From Arthrobacter sp. Leaf69 (GTDB lineage: Bacteria; Actinomycetota; Actinomycetes; Actinomycetales; Micrococcaceae): DNA of 56,744 nucleotides. A program made the position numbers and the translations under genes. Under the pieces are notes generated by a model. That model did not search any database. It saw only the letters and a list, made by a program, of their open reading frames with translations, and was not told where the DNA came from. Shown in pieces: positions 37,945 through 47,123 of the stretch. The stretch lies in the NCBI RefSeq assembly GCF_001422645.1, contig NZ_LMLR01000001.1:69580-126323 (forward strand), given 5' to 3'. Each line of letters begins with the position of its first letter. Position 1 is the stretch's first letter.

Positions 37945-39854
37945 GCATGGACCGGGTCGCCTGGAGCTCCCTGTACAACATCACTCGCGCCTCGAGCGGC
38001 TCGAAGCCGTTCTCGAAGGAAACGCTCAAGCGGGTGTTCGGCTTCGCCCGTCCGCACCGGGGCAAGCTGATCGCCTTCGTCCTGCTGTCGATCGTGATGG
38101 CCGTCCTGGCCGTGGCCACCCCGGTCCTGGCCGGGCAGGTGGTGGACGCGATCATCGCCGGCGCCGCCACTGACGTCGTGGTCTGGCTGGCAGTGCTGAT
38201 CGCCATCGTGGCGGTCGCCGAGGCCGGGCTGGGACTCGTCACCCGCTGGCTGTCCTCCACGATCGGTGAAGGCGTGATTGTGGACCTCCGCACCAAGGTC
38301 TTCGACCACGTGCAGAAGATGCCGATCGCCTTTTTCACCCGCACCCGCACCGGCGCGCTGGTGAGCCGGCTGAACAATGACGTGATCGGGGCGCAGTCGG
38401 CCTTCGCCGGGACCCTGTCCGGCGTCGTCAGCAATGTGGTGGCCCTCGCCCTGACGCTGGTGGTCATGCTGGGCAAATCCTGGCTGGTGACGGTGCTCGC
38501 CATGATCCTGCTGCCGATCTTCCTCATTCCGGCCCGCCGGATGGGCTCCAAGCTGGCCGATCTGCGCCGCGAGGCCGCAGAACACAACGCCTCCATGGGC
38601 ACCCAGATGACGGAGCGCTTCTCCGCCCCCGGTGCCACCCTCGTGAAGCTCTTCGGCCGCCCCGACGAGGAATCCCGGGAATTCGCGGCCCGCGCGGGAC
38701 GCGTGCGGGACATCGGCGTCCGCACCGCCATGCTGCAGTTCACCTTCGTGACGGCACTGACCCTGGTCTCGGCGCTGGCCCTCGCCCTGGTCTACGGTCT
38801 GGGCGGCTTCCTGGCGCTGCAGGGGCAGCTGGCCGCGGGCGACGTCGTGGTGCTGGCCCTGCTGCTCACCCGCCTCTACGCCCCGCTCACCGCGCTCTCC
38901 AACGCCCGGGTGGAGATCATGAGCGCCCTGGTCAGCTTCGAGCGGGTCTTCGAGATCCTGGACCTCAAACCGCTCATCCAGCAGAAGCCCGACGCGGTGT
39001 CCTCGCCGCCCGGGCCGCTGTCCGTGGAGTTCGACGACGTCCGCTTCTCCTACCCCTCGGCGGACAAGGTCTCGCTCGCCTCGCTGGAGGACGTCTCAAC
39101 GCTCGACACCCGCGGCGGCGAAGAGGTGCTGCACGGCATCAGTTTCCGGGTGGAGCCGGGCCAGACCGTCGCCCTCGTGGGCTCGTCGGGCGCCGGCAAG
39201 TCCACCATTGCGCAGCTGCTCTCGCGCCTGTACGACGTCGATTCCGGCGCCGTGCGCTTCGGCGGAACCGTTCCGGGCACCGGCGTGGACGTCCGGGACC
39301 TGACCTTCGATTCCATGCGGCACACCCTCGGCATGGTGACCCAGGACGGGCACCTGTTCCACGAAAGCATCGCTTCCAACCTGCGGCTGGCCCGCCCGGA
39401 CGCCAGCGATGAGCTCATGTGGGATGTGCTGCGCCAGGCCCGGCTGGAAGACATGATCCGCTCCCTCCCGGACGGCCTGAACACCGTGGTGGGGGAGCGC
39501 GGCTACCGGCTCTCGGGCGGCGAACGCCAGCGCCTCACCATTGCCCGGCTGCTGATCGCCCAGCCGCGCATCGTCATCCTGGACGAGGCCACCGCGGCCC
39601 TGGACTCCACCAATGAGGCCGCTGTGCAGGAGGCGCTCGGCGCCGCGCTCGAGGGGCGCACCGCCGTCGTGATTGCCCACCGGCTGTCGACCATCCGGGC
39701 CGCCGACGCCATCCTGGTGGTGGAGGACGGCCGGATCGTGGAACGCGGCACGCACACCGAGCTGCTGGCCGCCGAGGGCCGCTACGCGGAGCTGTACCGG
39801 ACCCAGTTCGCCGAGGCCAGTGCCGTGGCGGAAGAGGCCGTTCCCGGGCGTTAG
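37941..39854 (+). CDS. ABC exporter, fused membrane and ATPase domains
   Basis: 637 residues: six-helix transmembrane domain (about 38-330) and one ATPase domain (about 350-625) with Walker A GSSGAGKST, Q-loop VTQDGHLFHESI, signature LSGGERQRL, Walker B IVILDEATAALD and H-loop AHRLST. Works as a dimer to export lipids, drugs or peptides. Overlaps the ABC-F gene by four bases, so the two are co-translated; together they would give ribosome protection plus efflux, if the substrate is an antibiotic (inference). Confidence 0.9.
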
Positions 39855-39898
39855 TGTTACGGGTTTTTAGCCGCTCCGGGCCTTAGCCACTTCCGGCT

Positions 39899-40318
39899 TT
39901 AGCCCGGCTGGCCCCACAGGGCCGGCAGGACGTGGTCGGTGAGCAGCGGGGCGAGGTCGTCCGGCAGCTCACCGGCCAGATCCAGCCAGCGGATCTCGGC
40001 GATCTCCGCCGAAGGATGGGCATGCCAGGCGCCCGGGGCCGTGAAGACCGTGGCCTGGATCTGCGTTGCGGCCTCGTTGGCGGCGTCGGCCAACCAGATT
40101 CCCAGCGGCACCAGTTCCTCGGCCGCGAGGACGATCCCCACTTCTTCCGCCAGTTCCCGCGCGGCCGTCTGGGCGGCTGTCTCGCCCGCCTCCGGCTTGC
40201 CGCCGGGATGCATGAACTTGTCCGTGCCCCGTTTGCGGACGGTGAGGAGGCGTCCCGCCTCGTCGAAGACACAGACGGCGGAGACCACGATCAGAGGGTT
40301 GGTGTTCAGCGCGTTCAT
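39899..40318 (-). CDS. NUDIX hydrolase
   Basis: 139 residues from ATG 40318. The Nudix box GGKPEAGETAAQTAARELAEEVGI has all the conserved Gly, Glu and Arg residues, so the enzyme should hydrolyse a nucleoside diphosphate linked to another group, with Mg2+. Substrate not predictable. The start overlaps the stop of the DUF6314 gene (ATGA, 40315-40318). Confidence 0.9.
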   Translation of the reverse strand: MNALNTNPLIVVSAVCVFDEAGRLLTVRKRGTDKFMHPGGKPEAGETAAQTAARELAEEVGIVLAAEELVPLGIWLADAANEAATQIQATVFTAPGAWHAHPSAEIAEIRWLDLAGELPDDLAPLLTDHVLPALWGQPG

Positions 40319-40812
40319 GCGGCGGCGTCCGTGGTTCGGCGCAGCACGGACGTGAGCAGCTGGTCCTTCGCCGGGCCGGTGACATCCCACTCGTAGCGGA
40401 ATTCGTCCGGGCCTATTCGCGTGTAGTTCACGCGGTAGTTGTCAGGATCGCACCAGTGCTGGTCCCGGTGGCTCTGGGGCCCAAAGCCTATGCGATGGAA
40501 GGGCCGGCCGTCGGGGAAGAACATGTCCATCGTGTCCGGCGTTTCGGTGGGCCGCAGCAGGTATTCGCGGCTGGCCGGACCGGTGAACGGTGTGCCCGCC
40601 GGCGCGCCGGGGACGGACGCCCACGCGACGGTGCCGTGTTCGCGGAAGCGGAGGCCGCCGTCGTCGGCTGTTTCAGTGAAGCGGACGACGCCGGTGAAGG
40701 ACCCGCGGGTGCCGGCGGACCGGTCCAGCAGGGTTCGCTCCACGGTCCAGGTGCCCAGCAGGTAGGCGCGGAGATCGAAGTCCGGAGCGGCGTCCGGGGA
40801 CTGGGGGTTCAA
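40315..40812 (-). CDS. DUF6314 family protein
   Basis: 165 residues. Single compact beta-rich domain: LRAYLLGTWTVERTLLDRSAGTRGSFTGVVRF at the N-terminus, FFPDGRPFHRI in the middle and HWCDPDNYRVNYTRI near the end, the DUF6314 pattern. The barrel-like layout resembles small lipocalin-type binding folds, but no function is known. Translationally coupled to the NUDIX gene. The start is two bases from the tRNA-Arg gene. Confidence 0.82.
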   Translation of the reverse strand: MNPQSPDAAPDFDLRAYLLGTWTVERTLLDRSAGTRGSFTGVVRFTETADDGGLRFREHGTVAWASVPGAPAGTPFTGPASREYLLRPTETPDTMDMFFPDGRPFHRIGFGPQSHRDQHWCDPDNYRVNYTRIGPDEFRYEWDVTGPAKDQLLTSVLRRTTDAAA

Positions 40813-40813
40813 G

Positions 40814-40886
40814 TGCCCTCGATTGGAATCGAACCAACGACACCGGCTTTAGGAGAGCCGTGCTCTATCCACTGAGCTACGAGGGC
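40814..40886 (-). tRNA. tRNA-Arg (anticodon CCU)
   Basis: 73-nt cloverleaf on the minus strand: acceptor GCCCTCG with CGAGGGC, D-arm GCTC-AGTGGATA-GAGC, anticodon arm CGGCT-CTCCTAA-AGCCG (anticodon CCU at 40851-40853), T-arm GTTGG-TTCGATT-CCAAT, discriminator A. CCA is not encoded. Reads the AGG codon. Confidence 0.97.
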
Positions 40887-40972
40887 GGGCATCCGTTCCG
40901 GCCGGCCGCGGGCCGGCCCGTGCGGACACGCCTATAAGCATACAAGGTGGCGGCCCGTACTACGCTCTTGGC

Positions 40973-41743
40973 ATGGCCGCACCCGCTGACTCGCCGTCCC
41001 AGGGCATCATCTATATCCCCCATCTGCCGTCCACCCGGTTCTATGCCGGCGCGCTGGCGCTGCTGAGCGTGCTGCAGTATTTCGTGGCGGAGGCGGCCGT
41101 GATCGGCGCGTGGGCGGGGCAGCAGCCCTACAGCCGCCGGACCGGCTACATCAGCGACCTCGGCGCCACGGGCTGCGGGGTCTTTGACGGGCGTGACGTC
41201 TGCTCGCCGGCGCACGTGCTGATGAACGCCTCGTTTGTGGTCCAGGGGATCGGCATGATGGTCGGCGCGCTGCTGCTGAGCGCGGCGGTGTTGTGCACGG
41301 CGGCCCGGCCCGGGGCGCAGTTCACGCTGGTTCCGGGCAGCCGGATGGTGTGGGTTGCCGCGATCTCCGCACGGGCCCTTACTGCCGCAGCCGGCGCCGG
41401 CACCGTCCTGGTGGGGCTGGTCCCTGAGGACGCGGGCTCCGTGTGGCATGCGGCGGGCGCCATCATGTACTTTGTGGCCGGCGGGCTGGCCCTGGTGCTG
41501 CTGGGTTGGGTCTGGCTTCGGCTGACACCGCTGAGCTGGCCCATCCTGGCGTGCGGGCTTGTGTCGCTGGCGGCGCTGATCGCCGGCGGCGTGACGGGGA
41601 TGGATGTGCCGGAGCCCGGCACCCTGGAGCGGCTCATGGGTTACCCCATCACCATCGGCACGGCCGCGGTGGGCCTGGTGGTCGCGCAACGCGTGGGGGA
41701 GCAGCGGGCCGCTGTGAAGCGGGCGCGGGCGGCGGTGCGCTGA
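40973..41743 (+). CDS. DUF998 family membrane protein
   Basis: 256 residues. Six to seven helices; YSRRTGYISDLGATGCG and VCSPAHVLMNASFVVQG, then GLVPEDAGSVWHAAGA, are the conserved blocks of DUF998 (a Frag1-like/YwiC-type membrane family). Enzymatic role unknown. Stands alone on the plus strand between the tRNA and the minus-strand lipoprotein. Confidence 0.84.
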   Translation: MAAPADSPSQGIIYIPHLPSTRFYAGALALLSVLQYFVAEAAVIGAWAGQQPYSRRTGYISDLGATGCGVFDGRDVCSPAHVLMNASFVVQGIGMMVGALLLSAAVLCTAARPGAQFTLVPGSRMVWVAAISARALTAAAGAGTVLVGLVPEDAGSVWHAAGAIMYFVAGGLALVLLGWVWLRLTPLSWPILACGLVSLAALIAGGVTGMDVPEPGTLERLMGYPITIGTAAVGLVVAQRVGEQRAAVKRARAAVR

Positions 41744-41772
41744 GAAGTCCCGGGGCCCGGCGCGAGCGGCGC

Positions 41773-42177
41773 TTACTTGCCGAGGAACTGCCGGTAGCTG
41801 GTCAACGACCCGGTCCCTGAGTACCCCAGATCGGTGGGCGAGACGGCTGATGCCCCGTCGGCGGAGATGACCTGGATGGCCAGATTTACTTCCGGGTCGC
41901 CGGCTGCTGAGTCCACAAGCGCCGGAAATGCCTCCCGGAGGACGTCCAGCATAGTTTCCCGGTCCGAGGTGTCGGCGTGCAGGAAGACATCCCCGCTACG
42001 GCCCATGCCGCCGGCGGACTTGTAGCTGGCGTCCACTGTGGCCACGTGGGCGAGCGGCTCCACCGCCGCCTTGTACTTGGCGGCGTACTCCGAGTCCGAG
42101 GTTCCCGGCGTTGCGCCGCAACCCGCCAGGATCATGGCCAGCAGACCCGCGGTCAGCACGGTGAAGATTTTTCGCAT
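41773..42177 (-). CDS. Small lipoprotein next to the WXG hydrolase (possible immunity protein)
   Basis: 134 residues. Signal peptide with lipobox LAGC (Cys20), then a compact globular domain (EYAAKYKAAVEPLAHVATVDASYKS onward). It begins nine bases after the hydrolase stop, so it is co-transcribed. No family is recognised. In Staphylococcus aureus the type VII lipase toxin TslA is neutralised by lipoproteins encoded beside it; by analogy this may protect against the neighbouring hydrolase (inference only). Confidence 0.75.
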   Translation of the reverse strand: MRKIFTVLTAGLLAMILAGCGATPGTSDSEYAAKYKAAVEPLAHVATVDASYKSAGGMGRSGDVFLHADTSDRETMLDVLREAFPALVDSAAGDPEVNLAIQVISADGASAVSPTDLGYSGTGSLTSYRQFLGK

Positions 42178-42186
42178 GTTCCGACT

Positions 42187-43674
42187 CTATTCTTTTCGGC
42201 CGATGCCGGATGTTGTCGACGTGACCTGGCGGGGGTCCGCCGTGATGAACGCTTGGGTTGACGGGTGGTTCCGGTAGGCCGCGAGGGCACCAGACGATTC
42301 GTTGGCCTCGACGGAGGCGACGTAGGCGTTGTAGTCGTGATTGCCCGCAACGTCGCCCATCCCGGCGCCGGCCGGGCTGGGAAGGGTGACCACCGTGGCG
42401 CCGTTACTGCTCTCCCAGCCAACCAGGCCAGGTCCCCCCGGTTTTGAGTTGCCGAGGTCCAGGCGGGGCACGACGTCGAACGGGTGCTGGAGGGCGAGCG
42501 TGTTCACGCCGCCGGGAATGGGGGTCGAATCGATGGGGGAGCCGTAGGTTAAAACGTTGGTGACGTTGAAGTGGCCGCGGAACTCCGCATCGGCCGCAAG
42601 GTTCGCGGCGGTCATGCCGCCCTGCGAGTGCCCCACCAGCATGACCGGCGCGTCACTGGGAATCCCCGCCTGCTGCATCGCCAGCTGGACAGCCTCCGAA
42701 GCCGTGGACATGGTCCCTGACGCGGAGGAGAGGTTGCCCACGGTATCCATGGGGTTGGAACCGGAGCGGACGTTCCATTCGGACGTGCCCGGGATGGTCA
42801 CGATGTACGCCGGCCCGCTGCCTTTGTCCACGGCAGTAATTCGAATGGCCGCGTCGGGAGTTCCGGACTTGCCGCCGTCGTCGTAGGCCGCCGTGACTCC
42901 TCCCATGATCTGCGCGAGGCTGCTCGGCACGGGAGTGCTGCGATGGCCGTCCTGCGCCGGGTCCGACCCCACGCCCACGGTTTGCGGGTCACCAGCCACC
43001 GGAGATCCGTCATCAAGCAGGTGCGGGTGCAGGAGGCCGGCGGAGGACAGGGTAACGCTCGCGTTCACCCCGGCGGCCAGCAGCACCGTTCCGCCGGCGA
43101 TCAATTCGGTGACCGAGGGCGGCTCTCCGGTGCGGAGAAAGTCCCAGCCGAGGCCGCCGACGTCGCGCAGCCCGCTCAGTACATCTCCGCCCGCGTCAGC
43201 CAGATTGGACGTGGCCTCGGAAGCCCGGCCACCGAGCCAGCCCAGGCCATCGCCCACGGTGTCGCCTACCTTGCCGCCCACGGTGTCGATGAACTCGCCG
43301 GTTCCGTCCCACAGGTCGCCGGCCGCGCCGCCGGCACCCTCGATCAGGGTGTCCAGCAGGGTCGTCGATGCGCTGCCGTACTGGCTGCCGCCGGGCTGGG
43401 CGTCACCCGTGCGTCCTGAACTGGCGTCCTGCTGCTGGCGGACGTTTTCCCGCACGGCGTCCGAGGCCGCCCGCAGCGCCTCCGAGGTGGCCAGCAGCAT
43501 CCTGCTGTGGGCCTTCCAGTCGCTGCGGAACTGCTCGCCGTCGGGCCCGCGCCAGGGGCTGGCCGTGATGACCGGTGTCAGTTGCCCGCTCAGCTGCGCG
43601 AAGCGCCGGCTCGCGCGGGAGAGCTCCTTCGCAAGGTGCTCACCTTGTTCCAGGTCCATGCCGTGCAGGCTCAT
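42187..43674 (-). CDS. WXG-domain alpha/beta hydrolase, likely type VII secretion substrate
   Basis: 495 residues. Residues 1-85 form a WXG100-like helical hairpin with the turn WRGPDGEQFRSDW; a glycine-rich helical region (110-215) follows; the C-terminal 240 residues are an alpha/beta hydrolase with the nucleophile elbow GHSQGG, a DVVPRLD acid region and a late NHDY histidine, so a lipase/esterase triad looks complete. An N-terminal WXG module joined to an enzyme is the plan of type VII secreted effectors. No Sec signal. ATG at 43674 overlaps the stop of the EspG-like gene (ATGA). An in-frame extension upstream is only a shadow. Confidence 0.82.
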   Translation of the reverse strand: MSLHGMDLEQGEHLAKELSRASRRFAQLSGQLTPVITASPWRGPDGEQFRSDWKAHSRMLLATSEALRAASDAVRENVRQQQDASSGRTGDAQPGGSQYGSASTTLLDTLIEGAGGAAGDLWDGTGEFIDTVGGKVGDTVGDGLGWLGGRASEATSNLADAGGDVLSGLRDVGGLGWDFLRTGEPPSVTELIAGGTVLLAAGVNASVTLSSAGLLHPHLLDDGSPVAGDPQTVGVGSDPAQDGHRSTPVPSSLAQIMGGVTAAYDDGGKSGTPDAAIRITAVDKGSGPAYIVTIPGTSEWNVRSGSNPMDTVGNLSSASGTMSTASEAVQLAMQQAGIPSDAPVMLVGHSQGGMTAANLAADAEFRGHFNVTNVLTYGSPIDSTPIPGGVNTLALQHPFDVVPRLDLGNSKPGGPGLVGWESSNGATVVTLPSPAGAGMGDVAGNHDYNAYVASVEANESSGALAAYRNHPSTQAFITADPRQVTSTTSGIGRKE

Positions 43675-44585
43675 GATGCCGACTCCGCGGAGGTTCCGCC
43701 GGCCAGGAAATCGTGGGCGCCGAGCACGTGCCAGACAAGCTGGCGGGCGATGTCGCCGGCCGGGGCGTCGACCATTGCCAGGCGGCGCGCCGTGGCCGGC
43801 CCGGTGGTGCGGACGGAATACAAGTTGTCCGACAATGCCCAGACTCCGGCCCCGTGATACTGCACGCCGGTGCCGGCCGCCCGGGAGCGAACCTCGAGGT
43901 AGACCGTGGCGTTGGCCGCACTCACGGCGGCTGCCACGCCGGCTGCGATGCCGGTGGTGTTGCCTCGGGACAGGGCGGCGACGTCTGCTGCGGAGAGGGT
44001 GGTCTTCCCGCCGTCCCGGCCGGGTGCCGGACAGGATTTCCCGGTGACGATGTCGGGGCGTCCCGCCCCGGCCGTCAGCTCGGGGAACTGCGGCATCGAC
44101 CTGGCCATGACCGGCCACAGCACCGCCTCCGATAGCAGCGTGACGGTGACGACGTCGGCGACGCTGACCGCAGTGACCCGTCCATCCGCTGAGGTGTCCA
44201 CCGGTCGCGTAAATTCGACGGCGAGACCCCTGCCGTCGAAGAGGTTCACCCGGCAATGCGTCGAGAAGCCGTCCCAGCGTGACACCAGGCCTACTTGGAT
44301 CGGAGCGGCTGCACTCTGTCTGAGCGCACGCAGCCACTGGGGCCGGAGGGTTCCTGCGTCGTCCGTGATCCCGGCGGTGGTCAACTCGCGGGCAATGGCG
44401 GACCGGGTCGGTTCGTCCAGCCCCGCCAGGTCCGCCAGTGCGGCCGGGGCCGGGCCGGAACCGGAGCCCGCCAGGTCTGGGCCGCCGGCCTCCAGCGTTT
44501 CCGTGGCGCCCTGCACAGCCACGGCCCAAGCGAGGCTGGTCATCCGGAACGTGGTCGTCGCAGGAATCACTGCGGAATCTGGCAT
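43671..44585 (-). CDS. EspG-like protein (putative type VII secretion chaperone)
   Basis: 304 residues. The layout (helical start, GLDEPTRSAIARELTTAGITD and AGTLRPQWLRALRQSAAAP, then beta strands IQVGLVSRWDGFS, RVNLFDGRGLAVEFT, and a later VWALSDNLYSVRTTG repeat of the strand pattern) resembles EspG/ESX secretion-associated proteins, which hold WXG/PPE-type substrates in the cytosol. Similarity is at pattern level and not certain. It is the first gene of the three-gene unit; ATG at 44585 (MPDSAV). Confidence 0.65.
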   Translation of the reverse strand: MPDSAVIPATTTFRMTSLAWAVAVQGATETLEAGGPDLAGSGSGPAPAALADLAGLDEPTRSAIARELTTAGITDDAGTLRPQWLRALRQSAAAPIQVGLVSRWDGFSTHCRVNLFDGRGLAVEFTRPVDTSADGRVTAVSVADVVTVTLLSEAVLWPVMARSMPQFPELTAGAGRPDIVTGKSCPAPGRDGGKTTLSAADVAALSRGNTTGIAAGVAAAVSAANATVYLEVRSRAAGTGVQYHGAGVWALSDNLYSVRTTGPATARRLAMVDAPAGDIARQLVWHVLGAHDFLAGGTSAESAS

Positions 44586-45067
44586 GGCTGGGACCTTTGG
44601 TTTGGGAACTGGTCGGAGGTGCGATGAGCCGCGATGACCGATGTATGGCAGGCTAACGCACTGCCTCACCCGGGGCCATGGGGACAACTTCCCGGCCCTG
44701 GCCGCCTGCTGGACTGAGGGGCGTACGGGCGGGGGCGGCTGCCCGGCGACGTCCCGGCGTCGGGCGTTCATGACGGCGCTATTGTTCCGGGGTGTCTTAT
44801 GTCTCACAATGGCCCGGCCGTGGATTATCATGAGGGCATTCACCGGTACATTCCGGTGCCGCCTGCGCTACGAGACTCCGGCGCTGGCCAACTTTCCGAC
44901 CATGGAGTCCAATGGGGACAAATGTCTGATCAGCTAGCCTTGCCGCGCCATGCCGCAGCGACTGCCGTGGGGGTCCTGGCGGATGGCATTGTCCGACGTG
45001 GGAGCGGCCGCACGGCCGGCGACTTGCCGGCGTCGTCCCGTTCCCGTTGCCGTTGGGTTGCGGGCCG
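44586..45067. other. Intergenic region between divergent operons
   Basis: 482 bases. Mostly GC-rich with no clear element except one possible small ORF (44799-45071) and, near 44740-44770, a CCGGCGACGTCCCGGCGTCGGG imperfect inverted repeat. Divergent promoters must lie here but none matches a consensus well. Confidence 0.5.
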
Positions 45068-45071
45068 ATGA
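44799..45071 (+). CDS. Possible small protein (90 aa) before the DUF7793-like gene
   Basis: Starts MSHNGPAVDYHEG; its stop TGA overlaps the ATG of the next gene (ATGA at 45068-45071), an arrangement seen for true coupled genes. Against it: codon third positions are not GC-rich as in neighbours, the second half (VRRGSGRTAG, RSRCRWVAGR) looks like random Arg-rich translation, and the Shine-Dalgarno site is poor. No family recognised. Confidence 0.3.
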   Translation: MSHNGPAVDYHEGIHRYIPVPPALRDSGAGQLSDHGVQWGQMSDQLALPRHAAATAVGVLADGIVRRGSGRTAGDLPASSRSRCRWVAGR

Positions 45072-45517
45072 CGATCGAGGCCACGGCCGACCCCGGCGAA
45101 TTGCTCCCGCAGGAGCCTTCGGCCGAACATGATGGCGGGCTGCAGGTCCGCGCCGGCGCCCCGATCGGCGTCCGGATGATCGACGGCGGCATCATTGAAG
45201 TTGCGCTCCCGGCCAACGAGGAAATCGAAGGGCCCGCGGCGCGCGTTGCCGGTGCCACGGTCCGGGCGATGGCCAACGGCCGGCGGATGCCGGTGATGCT
45301 GGTTATTACCGGCGTGGTCGGCGTCAGCGTCGAAGCCCGGCAGGTTTACGCCGGTTCCATCGCCGCTTCAGCCTTTGCCCTGGTCGGTGAAAGCCCTGTT
45401 GACCGCGTGATCGCGCACTACCTGCTGCGCTCCAAGACCGAGACGATCCCGGCGCAGTTCTTCACCTCCGAGGCCGAGGCCATCGAATGGTTAGGGCAGT
45501 ACACGAGTGAAGACTGA
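45068..45517 (+). CDS. Small STAS/SpoIIAA-like (DUF7793-type) protein
   Basis: 149 residues. The core (35-145; IDGGIIEVALPANEEIEGPAARVAGATVRAMANGRRMPVMLVITGV) has the alternating strand-helix pattern of STAS/SpoIIAA-like domains, which act as regulatory partners rather than enzymes. Its 3' end overlaps the start of the GGDEF-EAL gene by 11 bases, so it is translated with it. The most likely job is control of the cyclic-di-GMP enzyme, but nothing proves it. Confidence 0.7.
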   Translation: MTIEATADPGELLPQEPSAEHDGGLQVRAGAPIGVRMIDGGIIEVALPANEEIEGPAARVAGATVRAMANGRRMPVMLVITGVVGVSVEARQVYAGSIAASAFALVGESPVDRVIAHYLLRSKTETIPAQFFTSEAEAIEWLGQYTSED

Positions 45518-47042
45518 TCCGCCGGACCCCAGGTTGCACGCCCTCGTCGAAGGCATCGTCCGCATCGCAGGCGGCGACCTGACCACCAGAATTCCCCACT
45601 CCGGTGCCCGGGACGACGTCGCCGCGGTCATCGCCGGCATCAACCTGATGGCCGACGACCTGCAGACCATCTACCAGGAACTCGAGGAGCGTGTCGAAAG
45701 CCGGACGGCGATGCTGCGCGAGGCCCAGGTCGAGCTCGAGCGGATGGCCCTCACGGACCCGCTGACCCAGCTGGCCAACAGGACGGCGCTCAACTCGGTC
45801 CTGAGCCACGCCCTGGCTGAGACGTCCCGGGGCGAAATGCCGCCGGCCCTCCTGGTCCTGGACCTGGATTCCTTCAAGGGCATCAACGACACGCTGGGAC
45901 ACAGCGCCGGCGACGATGTCCTCCGGGTGATCTCGCGGCGGCTTCAGGATGCCGTCAGGGAGACCGACACCGTCGCCCGCCTCGGCGGCGACGAATTCGC
46001 CGTGATGCTGCCGAAGTCCAACCTGGTCCGGGCGCGGCGGGTCGCCAACAGGATCCTCAAGGCCCTCGGCGAGAGCCTGGAAATCGGGGACCTGCGCATC
46101 ACATGCGGCACCAGCATCGGACTGCGGGTCGCGGAACCCGGCCAGTCCGTGGACGATCTGGTCATGGAAGCGGACACCGCGATGTACGCGGCCAAAGCCC
46201 AGCCGCACAGCAGCATCAAGGTGTTCGAACCGGCACTCCTCTACGCACGCCGGCTGCAGAGCGTCATGATTACTGAAATGCGCGAGGCGATCCTCCAAGA
46301 CCAGCTCACGCTGCACTACCAGCCGGTGGTGGAACTGGCCACCGGCAGGATTGAAGGCGTTGAGGCGCTGGTGCGCTGGAACCATCCGGAGCGCGGCCTG
46401 CTGATGCCCGATTCCTTCATCCCGCTCGCGGAAGAGACCGGGATGATCGTGGACCTCGGACACTGGGTGCTGCGGAACGCGGTGCGCCAGCTGCGGAGCT
46501 GGCAACAGAACCTGAAAGTGGACAGCGATTTCAACGTCCGCGTCAATATCTCCACCACCGAGCTGCAGAACCTGGACCTGATCGAACACGTCCGCGACAT
46601 CCTCCGCGAAACAGGGGTGGACGCCGCAAACCTCATTGTGGAACTGACGGAGTCCATGGCCGTCAACGGCGGGGATGTGGACAAATACTCCCTTAGCGGG
46701 CTGCGGCGGCTGGGTGTGCAGCTCGAAATCGACGACTTTGGCACCGGCTATTCGTCCATCAGCTACCTGCGGAAGCTGCCGGTCAACGTGGTCAAGATCG
46801 ACAAGAGCCTGATCGACGGCCTGGGTTCCGACGCGGACGAGAGCAAATTCGTGGCAGCGGTGCTGCACCTCATCCACGCGTGCGGGCTCAAAGCCGTCGC
46901 CGAGGGCATCGAGACGCCGGAGCAGGCGGCCGAACTGGTCCGGCTGGGCTGTTCGAGCGGCCAGGGCTACTACTTCGGCAGGCCCGTCCCGGCGTCGGAC
47001 ATTGAGGCGATGATCGGGCAGGGGAAGCTGGGGCAGCGGTAG
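45507..47042 (+). CDS. GGDEF-EAL bifunctional cyclic-di-GMP enzyme
   Basis: 511 residues, no membrane helix. A short HAMP-like helical segment (10-75) precedes the GGDEF domain (80-245): active site intact GGDEF, with an inhibitory I-site RETD five residues before. The EAL domain (255-505) has EALVRW, the loop-6 DDFGTGYSS, KIDKSLI and the catalytic EGIETPEQ Glu, so both synthesis and breakdown of cyclic-di-GMP are possible. GTG start at 45507 inside the end of the DUF7793-like gene. Confidence 0.92.
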   Translation: MKTDPPDPRLHALVEGIVRIAGGDLTTRIPHSGARDDVAAVIAGINLMADDLQTIYQELEERVESRTAMLREAQVELERMALTDPLTQLANRTALNSVLSHALAETSRGEMPPALLVLDLDSFKGINDTLGHSAGDDVLRVISRRLQDAVRETDTVARLGGDEFAVMLPKSNLVRARRVANRILKALGESLEIGDLRITCGTSIGLRVAEPGQSVDDLVMEADTAMYAAKAQPHSSIKVFEPALLYARRLQSVMITEMREAILQDQLTLHYQPVVELATGRIEGVEALVRWNHPERGLLMPDSFIPLAEETGMIVDLGHWVLRNAVRQLRSWQQNLKVDSDFNVRVNISTTELQNLDLIEHVRDILRETGVDAANLIVELTESMAVNGGDVDKYSLSGLRRLGVQLEIDDFGTGYSSISYLRKLPVNVVKIDKSLIDGLGSDADESKFVAAVLHLIHACGLKAVAEGIETPEQAAELVRLGCSSGQGYYFGRPVPASDIEAMIGQGKLGQR

Positions 47043-47071
47043 CCGCCGGTCGGCGTTGAGCGGATATGAAG

Positions 47072-47113
47072 AACGGCGGGTACCGGAAGTCGCCTTCCGA
47101 TACCCGCCGTTTT
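47072..47113. terminator. Bidirectional terminator
   Basis: GAACGGCGGGTACCGGAAG and CTTCCGATACCCGCCGTTTT form a long stem with one mismatch and a TTTT end; serves the GGDEF-EAL gene and the opposing repeat protein. Confidence 0.8.
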
Positions 47114-47123
47114 ATTGCCAGCC

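Noticed and set aside
42187..44529. A 780-residue fusion extending the WXG hydrolase upstream
   Set aside because: The extra part is Arg/Gly-rich shadow translation over the EspG-like gene; the ATG at 43674 with an ATGA overlap and WXG fold fits.
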